Assembly (NCBI RefSeq): GCF_014931565.1
Contig: NZ_CP063353.1
Location: 2,852,001-2,916,000, forward strand
Reading direction: 5' to 3'
Length of the DNA stretch: 64,000 nucleotides
DNA from: Clostridium sp. 'deep sea'
GTDB taxonomy: Bacteria; Bacillota; UBA994; PWPR01
Shown here one piece after another: positions 29,877-40,199 of the stretch. Position numbers and translations under genes: made by a program. Position 1 is the first letter of the stretch. Each line of letters starts with the position of its first letter. The notes under the pieces were generated by a model. That model saw only the letters and a program-made list of their open reading frames with translations, was not told the origin of the DNA and did not search any database.

Positions 29877-30098
29877 ATGAATATCGTATTACATGTGGTT
29901 CTTGTCGCCTCAGCATTAGTATTAATCGCTAGTGTGTTACTACAATCAGGACGCGCAGCAGGATTGGGCGCTATCGGTGGAGGAGCAGATCAATTTTTTG
30001 GTCAGGGAGAAAAGCTTGATCGAATATTTTCCAGGGTCACAACTGCTTCCGCTGTTTTGTTTATGATAAGCACACTAATGATAACCGTTTTGCAGTAG
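29877..30098 (+). CDS. secG: Preprotein translocase subunit SecG
   Basis: 73 residues, two membrane helices (about 3-22 and 53-72) joined by a Gly-rich loop with the family motif LLQSGRAAGLGAIGGGADQFFG. SecG aids SecYEG-mediated protein export. The ribosome site is AGGAGG. It commonly precedes rnr in Firmicutes; here hppA and a HAD gene lie between. Confidence 0.93.
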   Translation: MNIVLHVVLVASALVLIASVLLQSGRAAGLGAIGGGADQFFGQGEKLDRIFSRVTTASAVLFMISTLMITVLQ

Positions 30099-30105
30099 GC
30101 GGATT

Positions 30106-30137
30106 ATGCCTCGACCCCACGGGTTAGGGGCATTTAT
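30106..30137 (+). terminator. Hairpin between secG and hppA
   Basis: ATGCCTC pairs with GGGGCAT (one G-T pair), with CCC/GGG available inside. The T-run is weak (TTTATTAT), so this may attenuate rather than stop transcription. Confidence 0.45.
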
Positions 30138-30167
30138 TATGTACTAATTTATCCCGGAGGAAACATA

Positions 30168-32132
30168 ATGGATATGAAAATGATTCTTTGGCTCGCTCCA
30201 GTACTTGGAGCAATAGCGCTTGGATTCGCCCTAATTCTATCTTCAAGCATTAATAAGCGAGATGCCGGAAATAAACGCATGCTTGAAATCGGTAAGGCAA
30301 TTCAAGATGGTTCTATGGCGTTTTTAAAACGTGAATATCGTACTTTAGCAATATTCGTTGTTCTCGTTTTTGGTGTTATTGTATGGAAAATTAAACTTGA
30401 AACTGGTATTGCATTTTTAGTGGGTGCTTTATGTTCAGTATTGGCTGGTTACATAGGAATGAATGTAGCTACAAGGGCTAATATTAGAACCGCAAGTGCA
30501 GCTCGTAAGGGGTTAAACCCTGCCTTAAAAGTTGCCTTTACAGGTGGTACTGTAATGGGTATGTCTGTTGTAGGTTTAGGTTTATTGGGTTTAGGTGTTC
30601 TTTACTATATTTATCGTGATGCTACTATAGTAAACGGTTTTGCCCTTGGTGCTAGTTCAATTGCCTTGTTTGCTCGTGTTGGTGGTGGAATATTTACTAA
30701 AGCCGCTGATGTAGGTGCTGACTTAGTAGGTAAAGTAGAAGCTGGTATTCCAGAAGATGACCCTCGTAACCCTGCTGTAATCGCAGATAACGTTGGTGAT
30801 AACGTGGGTGATGTAGCTGGTATGGGTGCTGATTTATTTGAATCTTATGTTGGTTCTTTAATTGCTGCTATTGCAATTGGAACAACTGTTTATAATATGA
30901 ATGGTGTATATTTACCATTACTAATAGCTGCAATTGGTATTGTTGCCAGTATCATTGGTAGCCGTTTTGTAAAAACAAATGATGACAGTAAAATTCAATC
31001 TGCATTACACAATGGTGTATATATTGCTGGTGCTTTAACCCTAATAGGTTCTTACTTTGCAGTTACTCAAACTGTTGGTGATATCAATGTATTTTGGGCT
31101 ATTGTAGCTGGTTTAGTTGGTGGAATTGTTATTGGACAAGTTACCGAGTATTACACAGGTGCAGAACACAAACCAGTACAGTCTATTGCGGAGGCCTCTA
31201 AAACTGGTCCTGCAACCAATATTATTACAGGTTTGTCTGTAGGTATGAAGAGTACTGCTATCCCTGTTTTAATTATTTGTGCTGCTATCTACATCTCATT
31301 TGAGTTTGCTGGATTATATGGCATTGCTTTAGCTGCTGTAGGTATGTTAGCTACAACTGGTATTACAGTTGCAGTAGATGCATATGGTCCTATTGCGGAT
31401 AACGCTGGTGGTATTGCTGAAATGGCCGAGTTAGGTGAAGATGTAAGAAAAATTACAGACTCTTTAGATGCTGTAGGTAACACAACAGCTGCTATGGGTA
31501 AAGGCTTTGCAATTGGTTCTGCTGCTTTAACAGCATTGGGATTATTCTCAGCTTACTCCAAAACAGTTGGTTTAGAAGGTATTAACCTCTTAGACGCAAA
31601 AGTAATCATTGGCTTATTTATTGGTGGTATGTTACCGTTCTTATTCTCAGCTATTACCATGCAGGCTGTAGGGAAATCTGCTTTTGATATGATAGAAGAA
31701 GTAAGACGTCAGTTCCGTGAAATTCCTGGAATCATGGAAGGAAAAGGTAAACCAGACTATGCTCGCTGTGTAGATATTTCTACTAAAGCCGCTTTAAGAG
31801 AGATGATTATTCCTGGTTTATTGGCTGTAATTGTACCTGTTTTAGTAGGTATGACTCTAGGAGCTGAGGCTTTAGGTGGTTTATTAGCTGGTGCTTTAGT
31901 TGCTGGATTAATGATGGCTATTATGATGGCTAATGCTGGTGGTGCATGGGATAACGCTAAAAAGTATGTAGAGGGCGGAGCCCATGGTGGTAAAGGTACA
32001 GAAACACATGCTGCATCAGTTGTAGGTGATACAGTAGGTGATCCATTTAAGGATACCTCAGGACCATCTATTAATATCTTAATTAAGTTAATGACAATTG
32101 TTGCTTTAGTATTTGCACCATTGTTTATGTAA
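30168..32132 (+). CDS. hppA: Membrane-bound ion-pumping pyrophosphatase, K+-dependent type
   Basis: 654 residues with about 15 membrane helices. The pyrophosphate site motif [20 protein letters not shown] and the [17 protein letters not shown] stretch are intact; the last motif is [15 protein letters not shown]. At the K+-dependence site, [10 protein letters not shown] carries Ala where K+-independent proton pumps have Lys. That places it in the K+-stimulated group, which includes Na+ pumps and H+ pumps; the ion cannot be fixed from sequence alone. It couples pyrophosphate hydrolysis to ion export. Confidence 0.93.
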   Translation: MDMKMILWLAPVLGAIALGFALILSSSINKRDAGNKRMLEIGKAIQDGSMAFLKREYRTLAIFVVLVFGVIVWKIKLETGIAFLVGALCSVLAGYIGMNVATRANIRTASAARKGLNPALKVAFTGGTVMGMSVVGLGLLGLGVLYYIYRDATIVNGFALGASSIALFARVGGGIFTKAADVGADLVGKVEAGIPEDDPRNPAVIADNVGDNVGDVAGMGADLFESYVGSLIAAIAIGTTVYNMNGVYLPLLIAAIGIVASIIGSRFVKTNDDSKIQSALHNGVYIAGALTLIGSYFAVTQTVGDINVFWAIVAGLVGGIVIGQVTEYYTGAEHKPVQSIAEASKTGPATNIITGLSVGMKSTAIPVLIICAAIYISFEFAGLYGIALAAVGMLATTGITVAVDAYGPIADNAGGIAEMAELGEDVRKITDSLDAVGNTTAAMGKGFAIGSAALTALGLFSAYSKTVGLEGINLLDAKVIIGLFIGGMLPFLFSAITMQAVGKSAFDMIEEVRRQFREIPGIMEGKGKPDYARCVDISTKAALREMIIPGLLAVIVPVLVGMTLGAEALGGLLAGALVAGLMMAIMMANAGGAWDNAKKYVEGGAHGGKGTETHAASVVGDTVGDPFKDTSGPSINILIKLMTIVALVFAPLFM

Positions 32133-32142
32133 TAAATAACAC

Positions 32143-32178
32143 AAAAGACTGCTCATATAAAGTGGGTGGTCTTTTTTT
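32143..32178 (+). terminator. Terminator of hppA
   Basis: AAAAGAC pairs with GTCTTTT and the stem can extend through G-T pairs; a T-run follows. Confidence 0.7.
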
Positions 32179-32225
32179 ACTATTATAATAAGCAAAAAGT
32201 AAAATTAATCTTAATTCAAAGTTGA

Positions 32226-32255
32226 AAAAGCCTAAGTTAAATGTTAGGCTTTTTT
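32226..32255 (+). terminator. Second terminator downstream of hppA
   Basis: AAAAGCCTAA and TTAGGCTTTT form a perfect stem with an eight-base loop and T-run. Confidence 0.8.
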
Positions 32256-32290
32256 ATATGAAAGTAAAAAATATCAGTGGGAGAAGCTAA

Positions 32291-33121
32291 ATGAAATATA
32301 AAATGGTTTGCATAGATTTAGACGGTACGTTACTAAATAAAAACCACCAAATTAGTAATTATAATTTATCAATACTTAAAAAACTAAAAGAAAAAGGCGT
32401 TGTTATATCCTTAGTAACAGGTAGACGTTATAAAAGTGCCCTAGAATTTGCCCAAAAAATAGAATTAGAAGCACCTTTAATTTGTTTTAATGGTGGCATG
32501 ATAATTAATACCAAAACAGAGCAAATAATTCACAGCTCAACGCTGCCCAAAGACTATGCCAAGAGAGTTATTAAAGAATGGGTTAAAACAGGGGCGCCAA
32601 CCTTTGCCTATGAAACCACATTAAAAGACCCCGATGTATATAATCAAAATGACAGTGATCATCACCAAATTAGGGGCTATTTTAAACATGAAAAACAGGC
32701 CATAAAAAAACATCAAGACTTAGCAGGAAAGCTACATTTTGAACCCTTATGTATAAAAACATTTGGTTATGAAGCCCATATTGAATCTTGTGATAGCTTA
32801 AGAGAGCAGTTTATTGACGATAGAGTTTTATGGCTTAAAACAAAAGATCCTAACAATACCTATTACTTAGAAATATACCCTATTGCAGCAAAAAAATCAT
32901 TTGGTTTAAAGTGGCTTAGTGAACACTATAATATAGCTCAAGAGCAGATTATAGCTATTGGTGATAACTTAAATGATTTAGATATGTTAGAGTGGGCAGG
33001 CTGTGGTGTTGCTATGGGTAATGCTTTGCCAGAAGTTAAAGAGGTTGCTAATTTAATTACAGATACTTGTGATAATGATGGGGTAGGTAAAATATTGGAG
33101 CAATTATTTTTAGGGCTGTAA
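32291..33121 (+). CDS. HAD-superfamily Cof-type phosphatase
   Basis: 276 residues. Motif I CIDLDGTLL, motif II LVTGRRYKSA, and motif IV GDNLNDLDMLEWAG are intact, with a C2B cap between (about 80-190). Such Cof/YidA-like enzymes hydrolyse sugar phosphates and flavin-type phosphates; the substrate cannot be inferred. GGGAGAAG ribosome site. It converges on the small membrane protein gene at 33149. Confidence 0.85.
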   Translation: MKYKMVCIDLDGTLLNKNHQISNYNLSILKKLKEKGVVISLVTGRRYKSALEFAQKIELEAPLICFNGGMIINTKTEQIIHSSTLPKDYAKRVIKEWVKTGAPTFAYETTLKDPDVYNQNDSDHHQIRGYFKHEKQAIKKHQDLAGKLHFEPLCIKTFGYEAHIESCDSLREQFIDDRVLWLKTKDPNNTYYLEIYPIAAKKSFGLKWLSEHYNIAQEQIIAIGDNLNDLDMLEWAGCGVAMGNALPEVKEVANLITDTCDNDGVGKILEQLFLGL

Positions 33122-33148
33122 CAAGTGTGATTTGAAAAAAAAACAACT

Positions 33149-33499
33149 TTATCTCTCAACAATTCTGGCAGAGGTAGCTAATGCAACAGCTAGTAACACA
33201 TAATAACAAATTCTGGGTAACCCTGTGGGAAAAATTGATGAGAAACTGCCAAGTAAAATACCCAAAGTTAACCAGAAAAAAAATTCCGCTAAAGCTGGTC
33301 CAATTTTTCTTCTCATCAGAACAGCCAAGCTGAATAAGTAAAATACCCCATTAATTATTAAAAAAACACAAAGAATATAAAAAAAACTCTGAGTTTTAAT
33401 AAAAGCAACACTAATACCTTCAACATTACGTAATCCTAATATAGTTAAACCTAATACAATAGCAAATAAGCTAGAAAAAAACGTTTTTCGTGGATTCAC
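33149..33499 (-). CDS. Small integral membrane protein, unknown
   Basis: I place the start at a GTG (33499) preceded on its strand by AAGGGATG; an upstream TTG at 33559 has no clear ribosome site. 116 residues, four hydrophobic segments (LFAIVLGLTILGL, FFYILCVFLIINGVFYLF, ALAEFFFWLTLGILLG, CYYVLLAVALATSA). I do not recognise a family. It is read toward the HAD gene and away from rnr. Confidence 0.5.
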   Translation of the reverse strand: MNPRKTFFSSLFAIVLGLTILGLRNVEGISVAFIKTQSFFYILCVFLIINGVFYLFSLAVLMRRKIGPALAEFFFWLTLGILLGSFSSIFPTGLPRICYYVLLAVALATSARIVER

Positions 33500-33559
33500 T
33501 AAACTCACATCCCTTAAAAACATTTGGTTATTATTAACTAATATGATAAACTGATTCAA

Positions 33560-33907
33560 TTAACTACACTTAATTAAATAAAACATTCAAAAAGCAGTAT
33601 AAAAGATTGCTGTTGAGAAAAATTAATATTATTAAATGTTGAACTTAAAACAGTCTTTTGCCTATTTAGCTCACTATTACAATAAAACAATCAGAGACCC
33701 AATATGTCATAGAACCGAAGCATTAAAGCTTACATGACTTACCTACTGCTGTAGTAGGTGTTAATAAATCATATAGTTCAATGTTAAAAATTACAGAAAA
33801 ACTTGGTTTATAAATAAAATAACTTAAAACATGTGATAATATAAGTAGGCTGTAATATAGGGTTAAAAAATCCGCAGTAGATAACTTAAAAATTCGGTGG
33901 TGAAAAC
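33560..33907. other. Divergent intergenic region upstream of rnr
   Basis: No gene is visible in this 348-base A+T-rich stretch. It lies between divergent genes and should hold both promoters. A short perfect hairpin, ACCTAC ... GTAGGT (33741-33759), has no T-run and could be an operator. Confidence 0.4.
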
Positions 33908-36067
33908 TTGATTAATAAAAAAGAATTACTTATTTTAATGGATGAAAAAAACTACAAACCACAAACTTTAGAAGAGCTCATAAAAGAACTAGAGCTTAAA
34001 AACACCAAAAAAGCTGACTTAAAACAGCTATTAGCTGAACTTGAGAGTGAAGGTTTAGTTATAAAAACAAGATATGGTAGATACGGACTTCCCCATAGAA
34101 TGAACTTGGTACTTGGTAAATTACAGGGCAATAAAAGTGGTTATGCCTTTTTACTATCCGATAGAGAAGAAGAGGATGTCTTTATATCATCCGAAAAACT
34201 AAATGGCGCAATGCATGGTGATAAAGTTATTGCTAGGCTTTACTGGCCAGTAGAGGGTAAAAAGAAACGTGAAGGTGAAGTAATTCGCATAATTAAACGT
34301 GCTCGTACTTCAATTGTAGGTAGAATGGAAATAATTAAACGTAATCATGGCTTCATAATTCCAGACAGTAAACGCCTTGGTAGAGATTTTTATGTAGCAA
34401 AAAGTGACTTTAACGGAGCCAAAAACGGCGATAAAGTAGTTGCTGACATAACCTCATGGCCAATGAAACGTCGCGCCCCTGAGGCTAAAGTAACTAAAAT
34501 ACTAGGTAAAGAAGGAGATAAAGGGGTTGATACCTTATCTGTTATCCATCAATATGATTTACCTTTAGAGTTTCCAGAAAGCGTATTGGCAGAGGCCAAA
34601 AAAGTTGCTAAAGAGCCTAATAAACAAGAAATTGCCAAGAGAAAAGATTTAAGAGATGTACAAACAATAACCATAGATGGTGCAGATGCCAGAGACTTAG
34701 ATGATGCCATAACCCTAGAAAAACTAACAAATGGTAATTACAAACTTGGGGTACATATTGCAGATGTTGGCCACTATGTAAAAAGAGGAACAAAGCTGGA
34801 TATAGAGGCTCTAAAAAGAGGAACATCAGTTTATTTTCCAGACAGAGTTTTGCCAATGTTACCAACAGAGTTATCTAATGGCATCTGTAGCTTGCACCCA
34901 GAGGTAGATAGATTAACCTTAAGTGCCATAATGCAAGTAACAAATGAAGGTAAAGTAAAAGACTATGAAATAGTAGAATCCATAATTCATAGCAATGCCA
35001 GATTAACCTATACCGAAGTAAATGAAATCCTTGTAAATGAAAACAAAGAAACCATAAATAAGTATCAAGAACTAGTGCCATTATTAAAAATAGCAGGTGA
35101 GTTAGCTAAAATATTGAGATCTAAACGAATTAATAGAGGTAGCATAGATTTTGATTTTCCTGAGGCTAAAATTAAAGTAGATGAAAATTCGGGAAGACCA
35201 GTAGAAATTAAACCCCGTTCGCGTACCTTTGCCGACAGCATTATTGAAGAATTTATGCTGTTAGCTAATGAAACAGTAGCCTCACATTATTACTGGCTGC
35301 AAACACCCTTTGTTTATAGAGTTCATGATGAACCTGACCTAGAAAAAATGCTAGAACTAAACAGATTTTTAAATAACTTTGGTATCTACGTTAAGGGAGT
35401 GCAGAGTGGGCAGTTTCATCCTAAAGCAGTACAGCAAGTACTTGATGAAGCCAATGGTAAAAAAGAAGAGCAATTAATCAACACAGTAGTATTACGGTCT
35501 ATGCAAAGAGCAGAGTATAAACCCGAATGTGACGGTCATTTTGGCTTAGCCGCCAAGTTCTATAGTCACTTTACATCTCCAATAAGGAGATACCCAGACT
35601 TGACTATTCATCGTATTATTAAACAGCTTATTAAAAGCAAAGGTAAATTAACCGAGAACGAGCGTTTAGAACTTGAGGAATTTGTGGATCATGCCTCATA
35701 TCAATCAACAGAGCGAGAAAGAATAGCAGATGAAGCTGAGCGTGATATAGATGACTTACTTAAAGTTGAATACATGGCAGGTAACATAGGTAACGAATAT
35801 ACAGGTGTAATAAGTGGAGTAGTAACTGCAGGCTTTTTTGTTGAACTACCTAATACTATAGAAGGATTTGTGCATGTAAGCTCACTAGTAGATGACTACT
35901 ACCTACTTGAACGTGAAAAATTTCGTTTTATAGGGCAAAGAGGTGGTCGAATATTTAGACTAGGGGATAAAGTACAGGTAGTAGTAAATAGTGTAAGCAT
36001 TGAAAATAGAAGAATAGAATTTACCCTAACTGAATCACCACTGCGGACTAAAAAGCATGAAAAGTAA
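33908..36067 (+). CDS. rnr: Ribonuclease R
   Basis: 719 residues, TTG start with GGTGGTGA upstream. An N-terminal winged-helix (1-65) is followed by two cold-shock domains (about 70-215), the RNB nuclease domain (about 250-580) with DGADARDLDDAITLE, whose aspartates bind the metal, and GLAAKFYSHFTSPIRRYPDL, then a C-terminal S1 domain (EYTGVISGVVTAGFFVEL) with a Lys-rich end. It is a processive 3'-5' exoribonuclease that helps degrade structured RNA. It overlaps the deacetylase gene by 11 bases. smpB, its common neighbour, is absent here. Confidence 0.95.
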   Translation: MINKKELLILMDEKNYKPQTLEELIKELELKNTKKADLKQLLAELESEGLVIKTRYGRYGLPHRMNLVLGKLQGNKSGYAFLLSDREEEDVFISSEKLNGAMHGDKVIARLYWPVEGKKKREGEVIRIIKRARTSIVGRMEIIKRNHGFIIPDSKRLGRDFYVAKSDFNGAKNGDKVVADITSWPMKRRAPEAKVTKILGKEGDKGVDTLSVIHQYDLPLEFPESVLAEAKKVAKEPNKQEIAKRKDLRDVQTITIDGADARDLDDAITLEKLTNGNYKLGVHIADVGHYVKRGTKLDIEALKRGTSVYFPDRVLPMLPTELSNGICSLHPEVDRLTLSAIMQVTNEGKVKDYEIVESIIHSNARLTYTEVNEILVNENKETINKYQELVPLLKIAGELAKILRSKRINRGSIDFDFPEAKIKVDENSGRPVEIKPRSRTFADSIIEEFMLLANETVASHYYWLQTPFVYRVHDEPDLEKMLELNRFLNNFGIYVKGVQSGQFHPKAVQQVLDEANGKKEEQLINTVVLRSMQRAEYKPECDGHFGLAAKFYSHFTSPIRRYPDLTIHRIIKQLIKSKGKLTENERLELEEFVDHASYQSTERERIADEAERDIDDLLKVEYMAGNIGNEYTGVISGVVTAGFFVELPNTIEGFVHVSSLVDDYYLLEREKFRFIGQRGGRIFRLGDKVQVVVNSVSIENRRIEFTLTESPLRTKKHEK

Positions 36068-36857
36068 ACAGCTTGTAGTAGTAGCCGTAATAATAATGCT
36101 TGTTACAGCCTTGGTAATGTCACAATCAACTAACACAAACTATATTAAACAAAGTGTAATAATAAGTAAACACCAAAAAAAAATTGAGCAAATAATTGTT
36201 AAAAACCAAAGTAAAATACCTATATTAATGTACCATGCATTTTCAGAAACAAACTCCGAATTATGTGTTTCTCCTAAGGATTTTGCTTTACAAATGCAAT
36301 GGTTAGCAGACAACAACTATAGTCCTATAACGCTAAAGCAGTTATACGAACACTGGAATAACAAAAGTCCAATACCAACAAAACCAATTGTTTTAACCTT
36401 TGATGATGGCTACCTAGATAACTACACGGTAGCCTATCAAGAAATGAAAAAACATGGTTTTGTAGGAGTACTATTTATCTATGCAGATAAATTTAATAGA
36501 GGTAACAATGTAACAATTGAGCAGGTTAAAGAAATGTATGATTATGGCTGGGAGATAGGAAACCATAGCTATTATCATAGAGAACTAACTAGAGTTAATG
36601 ATACAGCTTTAATCACAGAGACTAAAACAGCTAAAACCAAATTAGTAGAGTTAACTGGTGCTGAAATAACCTCTTTTTGTTATCCTGCTGGAAAATACAA
36701 TGATAAAGTTATTGAAGCTGTCAAAAATTCAGAACATATTATAGCTGTAACTACCAATTACGGTTATTCAAAGCTAGATCAAGGAATTTTAAGTCTATCT
36801 CGGGTTCGTATTAATCGAAGTGATAAACTAAAAGGCTACATCCGAAAACTTTCGTAG
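36057..36857 (+). CDS. Polysaccharide deacetylase (NodB domain), membrane anchored
   Basis: 266 residues. An N-terminal signal anchor (about 6-22) leads to a NodB domain: PILMYHAFSE, VLTFDDGYLDNY (metal-binding Asp pair), NHSYYHRELT (His ligands) and SFCYPAGKYN. It removes N- or O-acetyl groups from wall or extracellular glycans outside the membrane. Overlap with rnr suggests coupled expression. Peptidoglycan, chitin or xylan as substrate is not resolved. Confidence 0.88.
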   Translation: MKSKQLVVVAVIIMLVTALVMSQSTNTNYIKQSVIISKHQKKIEQIIVKNQSKIPILMYHAFSETNSELCVSPKDFALQMQWLADNNYSPITLKQLYEHWNNKSPIPTKPIVLTFDDGYLDNYTVAYQEMKKHGFVGVLFIYADKFNRGNNVTIEQVKEMYDYGWEIGNHSYYHRELTRVNDTALITETKTAKTKLVELTGAEITSFCYPAGKYNDKVIEAVKNSEHIIAVTTNYGYSKLDQGILSLSRVRINRSDKLKGYIRKLS

Positions 36858-36982
36858 AGGGCTCACGTGGAATTAAAGATAAAATTTCAATAACTGTTAA
36901 TTAACTTTTATAGTCAGAGTTTCCTTAATGAAAAAAAATGTAATTCTAATTAATATTTTTATCAAAAATAAAGACTACGACA

Positions 36983-37015
36983 AACATCAAGTATGCACTA
37001 CGCATACTTGATGTT
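36983..37015. terminator. Bidirectional hairpin between convergent genes
   Basis: A 14-base perfect inverted repeat (AACATCAAGTATGC and its complement) with a five-base loop. It lies between two genes read toward each other, with no long T-run on the + side. Confidence 0.6.
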
Positions 37016-37035
37016 GTAATAGTCAAAAACAAATA

Positions 37036-37899
37036 CTAAATTTTATTAACCGATTGTTTTCGTTTAGAAATCAAAGCATTCAACTCTCCGCCACATAAAA
37101 TAATAGTACTACTCATATATAGCCAAATTAGCAAAATGAAAATACCTGCCAAACTTCCATATGCTACATCATAATTGTTATAATTATTAACATAATAAGC
37201 AAATCCTAATGAGGCGATTAACCAGCCAAAGGTAGAGAAAAAAGCCCCCGGAATAGTTTCCCGCCAAGCAACATGGTGATTAGGTAAATACCTATAGATA
37301 ATCATAAAAAATAGTAGTAAAATAACAATTGAAAAAACGTACCTAATAATATTCCAAAAGGGATTAAACCATTGAGAGATACCAATTAAAGAGAATACAT
37401 GTAGGCTTATTAGCCTACCAAAAACCTGAGTAGACAAAACAACAGCTATAGATGGAATAAATAACAAAGTAATAAAAAAAGCTAAACCCCATACTGTAAA
37501 AATTGAGCGAGTTTCTTTAACCTTATAGGCCTTATTTAACACATAAATAATAGCAACTACTGCTCGCATCGGTAAATAAAAAGCGACTATAACACTCGCT
37601 GAAAACAGCGTGCTAGTGGAGGCATTAATAGTTTCTTTAATTAAACTATAAATAAAATTATAGGCCTCTGCAGGCAATAAAAAATAAAGAAACTTTAGAG
37701 TGGCATCTATCACATCTTGGTTAGAACTAGTAATAAAAACAGCCAAACTTATAAATGGAATCATCGCTAAAATTAAATAATAACTAGTTTGAGCTCCCAA
37801 AGAAAACAGTTCATCTTCGTATATCTTTTGCCAAAAGGTAATTATTGCTTTTATGTATTTATTTTTGAATTTTATTTCTGAAAAAAAGTTCTTTTTCAT
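37036..37899 (-). CDS. YihY/BrkB-family inner membrane protein
   Basis: 287 residues with six hydrophobic segments. Family marks include DELFSLGAQTSYYLILAMIPF near residue 30 and YLPNHHVAWRETIPGAFFST, ending GSLAGIFILLIWLYMSSTIIL with GGELNA. The family was once called ribonuclease BN in error and is not a nuclease. Its transport or envelope role is unsettled. The ribosome site on the minus strand is weak (GGGG). Confidence 0.85.
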   Translation of the reverse strand: MKKNFFSEIKFKNKYIKAIITFWQKIYEDELFSLGAQTSYYLILAMIPFISLAVFITSSNQDVIDATLKFLYFLLPAEAYNFIYSLIKETINASTSTLFSASVIVAFYLPMRAVVAIIYVLNKAYKVKETRSIFTVWGLAFFITLLFIPSIAVVLSTQVFGRLISLHVFSLIGISQWFNPFWNIIRYVFSIVILLLFFMIIYRYLPNHHVAWRETIPGAFFSTFGWLIASLGFAYYVNNYNNYDVAYGSLAGIFILLIWLYMSSTIILCGGELNALISKRKQSVNKI

Positions 37900-37975
37900 A
37901 ACATATACCCCAATCTTCTTAACCTAATGTTAACAAAAAAAATAGGGCAAGTAAAACAAGAATAGGAAGCTAACC

Positions 37976-38593
37976 ATGAAAAATAAAATATCAAACTACA
38001 TTCATCGCTATATTAATCTACCAAATAACACCTTAAATATAGTATCTAAACAATATAAATCAATGCCTCATGCATTGCCTCATATTGAACAAGAAACAGG
38101 TAGCCTTTTACACAATATCATACTCGGTAAGTCTGCTAAACAGGTCTTAGAGCTAGGTACCTGTTTAGGCTATTCTACAATTTGGATGGCAGAGGCCTTG
38201 AAACTAACAGGTGGTAAACTATTAACAATAGAAAAAGATGAAAATCTTTATTGGCAGGCACGTAATAACCTAAAACAAGCAGGTCTTATGCACATTGTAG
38301 AGTTGGTATGTGCTGACGTAACAGAGGTATTACCGTGTTTGGCCAAGCAGTATGATATAATTTTTCAGGATTGTCAAAAAAATTTGTACCAACCCTTAAT
38401 AAATGAATGTTATCGTTTAACAAAAACATCGGGATTGATAATTGCTGATGATACGCTTTTAGCTGTAACGAATAAATACCTAAGCATCAGAAAAGCGGTA
38501 GATAATTATAACAAAGCCATTTTTGCTGACCAAAGATTTTATAGCACAATTGTGCCAGTTGGAGATGGCTTAACAATTAGTGTAAAGATATAA
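37976..38593 (+). CDS. Class I SAM-dependent O-methyltransferase
   Basis: 205 residues, AGGAAG ribosome site. The SAM-binding motif is VLELGTCLGYSTIWMA, the acidic motif LTIEKDE, and the metal-site region IIFQDCQKN and IIADDTLL. These place it among caffeoyl-CoA/catechol-type O-methyltransferases of bacteria (YrrM-like). The acceptor is unknown. The stop lies 17 bases before a broken desulfhydrase-like gene, probably an operon. Confidence 0.8.
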   Translation: MKNKISNYIHRYINLPNNTLNIVSKQYKSMPHALPHIEQETGSLLHNIILGKSAKQVLELGTCLGYSTIWMAEALKLTGGKLLTIEKDENLYWQARNNLKQAGLMHIVELVCADVTEVLPCLAKQYDIIFQDCQKNLYQPLINECYRLTKTSGLIIADDTLLAVTNKYLSIRKAVDNYNKAIFADQRFYSTIVPVGDGLTISVKI

Positions 38594-38610
38594 AAAAGAG
38601 GAGAGATATA

Positions 38611-39607
38611 ATGTTTAAAGAACAATTTCCTAGGGTAGAGTTAGATTTATGGCCAACACCAATACATAAACTAAAAAGATATGGTGAACTAATAGGTTTA
38701 AATAATTTATACATGAAAACGACATGATATCTCATTAGTTGGACTTGGTGGCAATAAACTAAGAAAATTAGAGTTTTGGTTAGGTGAGGCATTACAAAAA
38801 AATTGTGATACAATTTTGGTGGCTGGAGGTGCTCAATCTAACTTAGTAAGACTTACAGCAGCTGCCTGTGCTAAAATTGGTTTAAAATGCATAGCAATAC
38901 ATAACTCTGCTAAACCTGAAAGCTTGCAGGGAAATACCTTACTAAATAAGCTATTTGCTGTTGAATCACTTTACTATGGCAATATTAGCGAAGACGAAAG
39001 AAATATTAAGAGCCAAGAGCTTTTTAATAACTTAATTGCACAGGGTTATAAACCCTATATTATTAATGATGAGTTTATTGGAACCTTGGGATACACAGAG
39101 TGTGCAGAGGAAATTTATTATCAAAATAAAAAAAATAAGCTAAACATCAAAAACATAGTAATAGTAGGGGCAATGGCGTTTACCTCTAGTGGCTTTATTT
39201 ATGGGAATAACCTGTTACCAAAACCTTTTACAACCCATGTTATAAGTGTAGAGTATAAAAAAGAAAAACTAGATCAACTAATACAAAGCAAAACTTTACA
39301 ATTGAAGCAGCTTACCGGAGTTAATCCTATTCACGATTACCTAAAAAATACTTTTACCTATGACGACTATATGGGTGAAGGATGGGCTGTACCAACCAAG
39401 TCAGCTATGCAACAGATATATAACTTAGCAAAAACAGAAGCAATAATAGCAGATCATGTTTATAACGCTAAAACATTAGCTGGATTAGCTGGTTTAGTAA
39501 AAAGAGGCATCTTAAAAAAACATGAACCAACCTGCATAATCCATACAGGAGGATCACCATCGGTATTTGGCTACGCAGACTTAATAACTGAGTTTAGTAA
39601 TAACTAA
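38611..39607 (+). pseudogene. D-cysteine desulfhydrase/ACC deaminase-like gene with +1 frameshift
   Basis: The frame opens at ATG 38611 with GGAGAG upstream and encodes MFKEQFPRVELDLWPTP, then stops at TGA 38725. Removing one A from the AAAA run at 38716-38719 restores an uninterrupted frame of about 331 residues, through GLGGNKLRKLEFW (PLP lysine motif) and GGAQSNLVRLTAAACAKIG to a stop at 39607. Only this one-base change separates it from a complete fold-type-II PLP enzyme that breaks D-cysteine or ACC. It may be a true pseudogene, a reversible slip, or a sequencing error. Confidence 0.8.
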
Positions 39608-39615
39608 TAATTAAA

Positions 39616-39651
39616 AATATAATAGGCAATATAATAATTGCCTATTATATT
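39616..39651. terminator. Bidirectional terminator
   Basis: A 15-base perfect inverted repeat (AATATAATAGGCAAT and its complement) with a six-base loop lies between convergent genes. Confidence 0.7.
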
Positions 39652-39698
39652 AATGAAAATAATTATAGTTACTTAATGTTTATGTAACAAACAGAATC

Positions 39699-40199
39699 TC
39701 ATGAGCTAATAAAAATAGGTGTATTTAAAGGATAGTATGTGAAATATACAAACATAAAAATCATTAATAATATAACAAAACCAGCTATAAACAAAGCCAA
39801 AGAATTAGGATTAGTATTGTATTTTGGCCTAAGTTTGTAGGCAATAAATTCACCGCTAAATGCAGCTACTAAAGTAATTAAAATATCTACCGCCATAAGA
39901 TGTTTGCCAATAATATTAGTATAGGTATAAAAAATCATAGGTACTAGTAAAACCATAACGATTAAAGATACAGCATAGCCAACTAAATACCGATTTTTTT
40001 TGCCTCCGCTAAATATAATACTAAACAAATAATACAGTAACCCAGCAAAAAAAATCATCTTCATGTGTTCCCAAACACTCTCATTTGCAGGACTAATTGG
40101 TTTAAAAATCTCAAGCTTTGTAATATCAAACAAACTATGCAAGAGCACAGCTAAAACAAAGATAATAATAGTACCCCAAAAAGAAAACCGTTTTTTCAT
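39699..40199 (-). CDS. DUF6512-like membrane protein
   Basis: 166 residues with about five membrane helices. The motif PANESVWEHMKMIFF near residue 37 is the hallmark of DUF6512 proteins, which have no assigned function. AAGGAGAG ribosome site on the minus strand. It is separate from the following pentapeptide gene by 94 bases. Confidence 0.75.
   Translation of the reverse strand: MKKRFSFWGTIIIFVLAVLLHSLFDITKLEIFKPISPANESVWEHMKMIFFAGLLYYLFSIIFSGGKKNRYLVGYAVSLIVMVLLVPMIFYTYTNIIGKHLMAVDILITLVAAFSGEFIAYKLRPKYNTNPNSLALFIAGFVILLMIFMFVYFTYYPLNTPIFISS

Noticed and set aside
34617-35081. Long minus-strand frames rich in Leu/His opposite rnr
   Set aside because: They are antisense shadows of rnr with biased composition and no ribosome site; rnr itself has full domain support.
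36983-37015. 14-base perfect palindrome considered as an attachment or recombinase site
   Set aside because: It lies between convergent genes without mobile-element genes nearby, so a bidirectional terminator is simpler.
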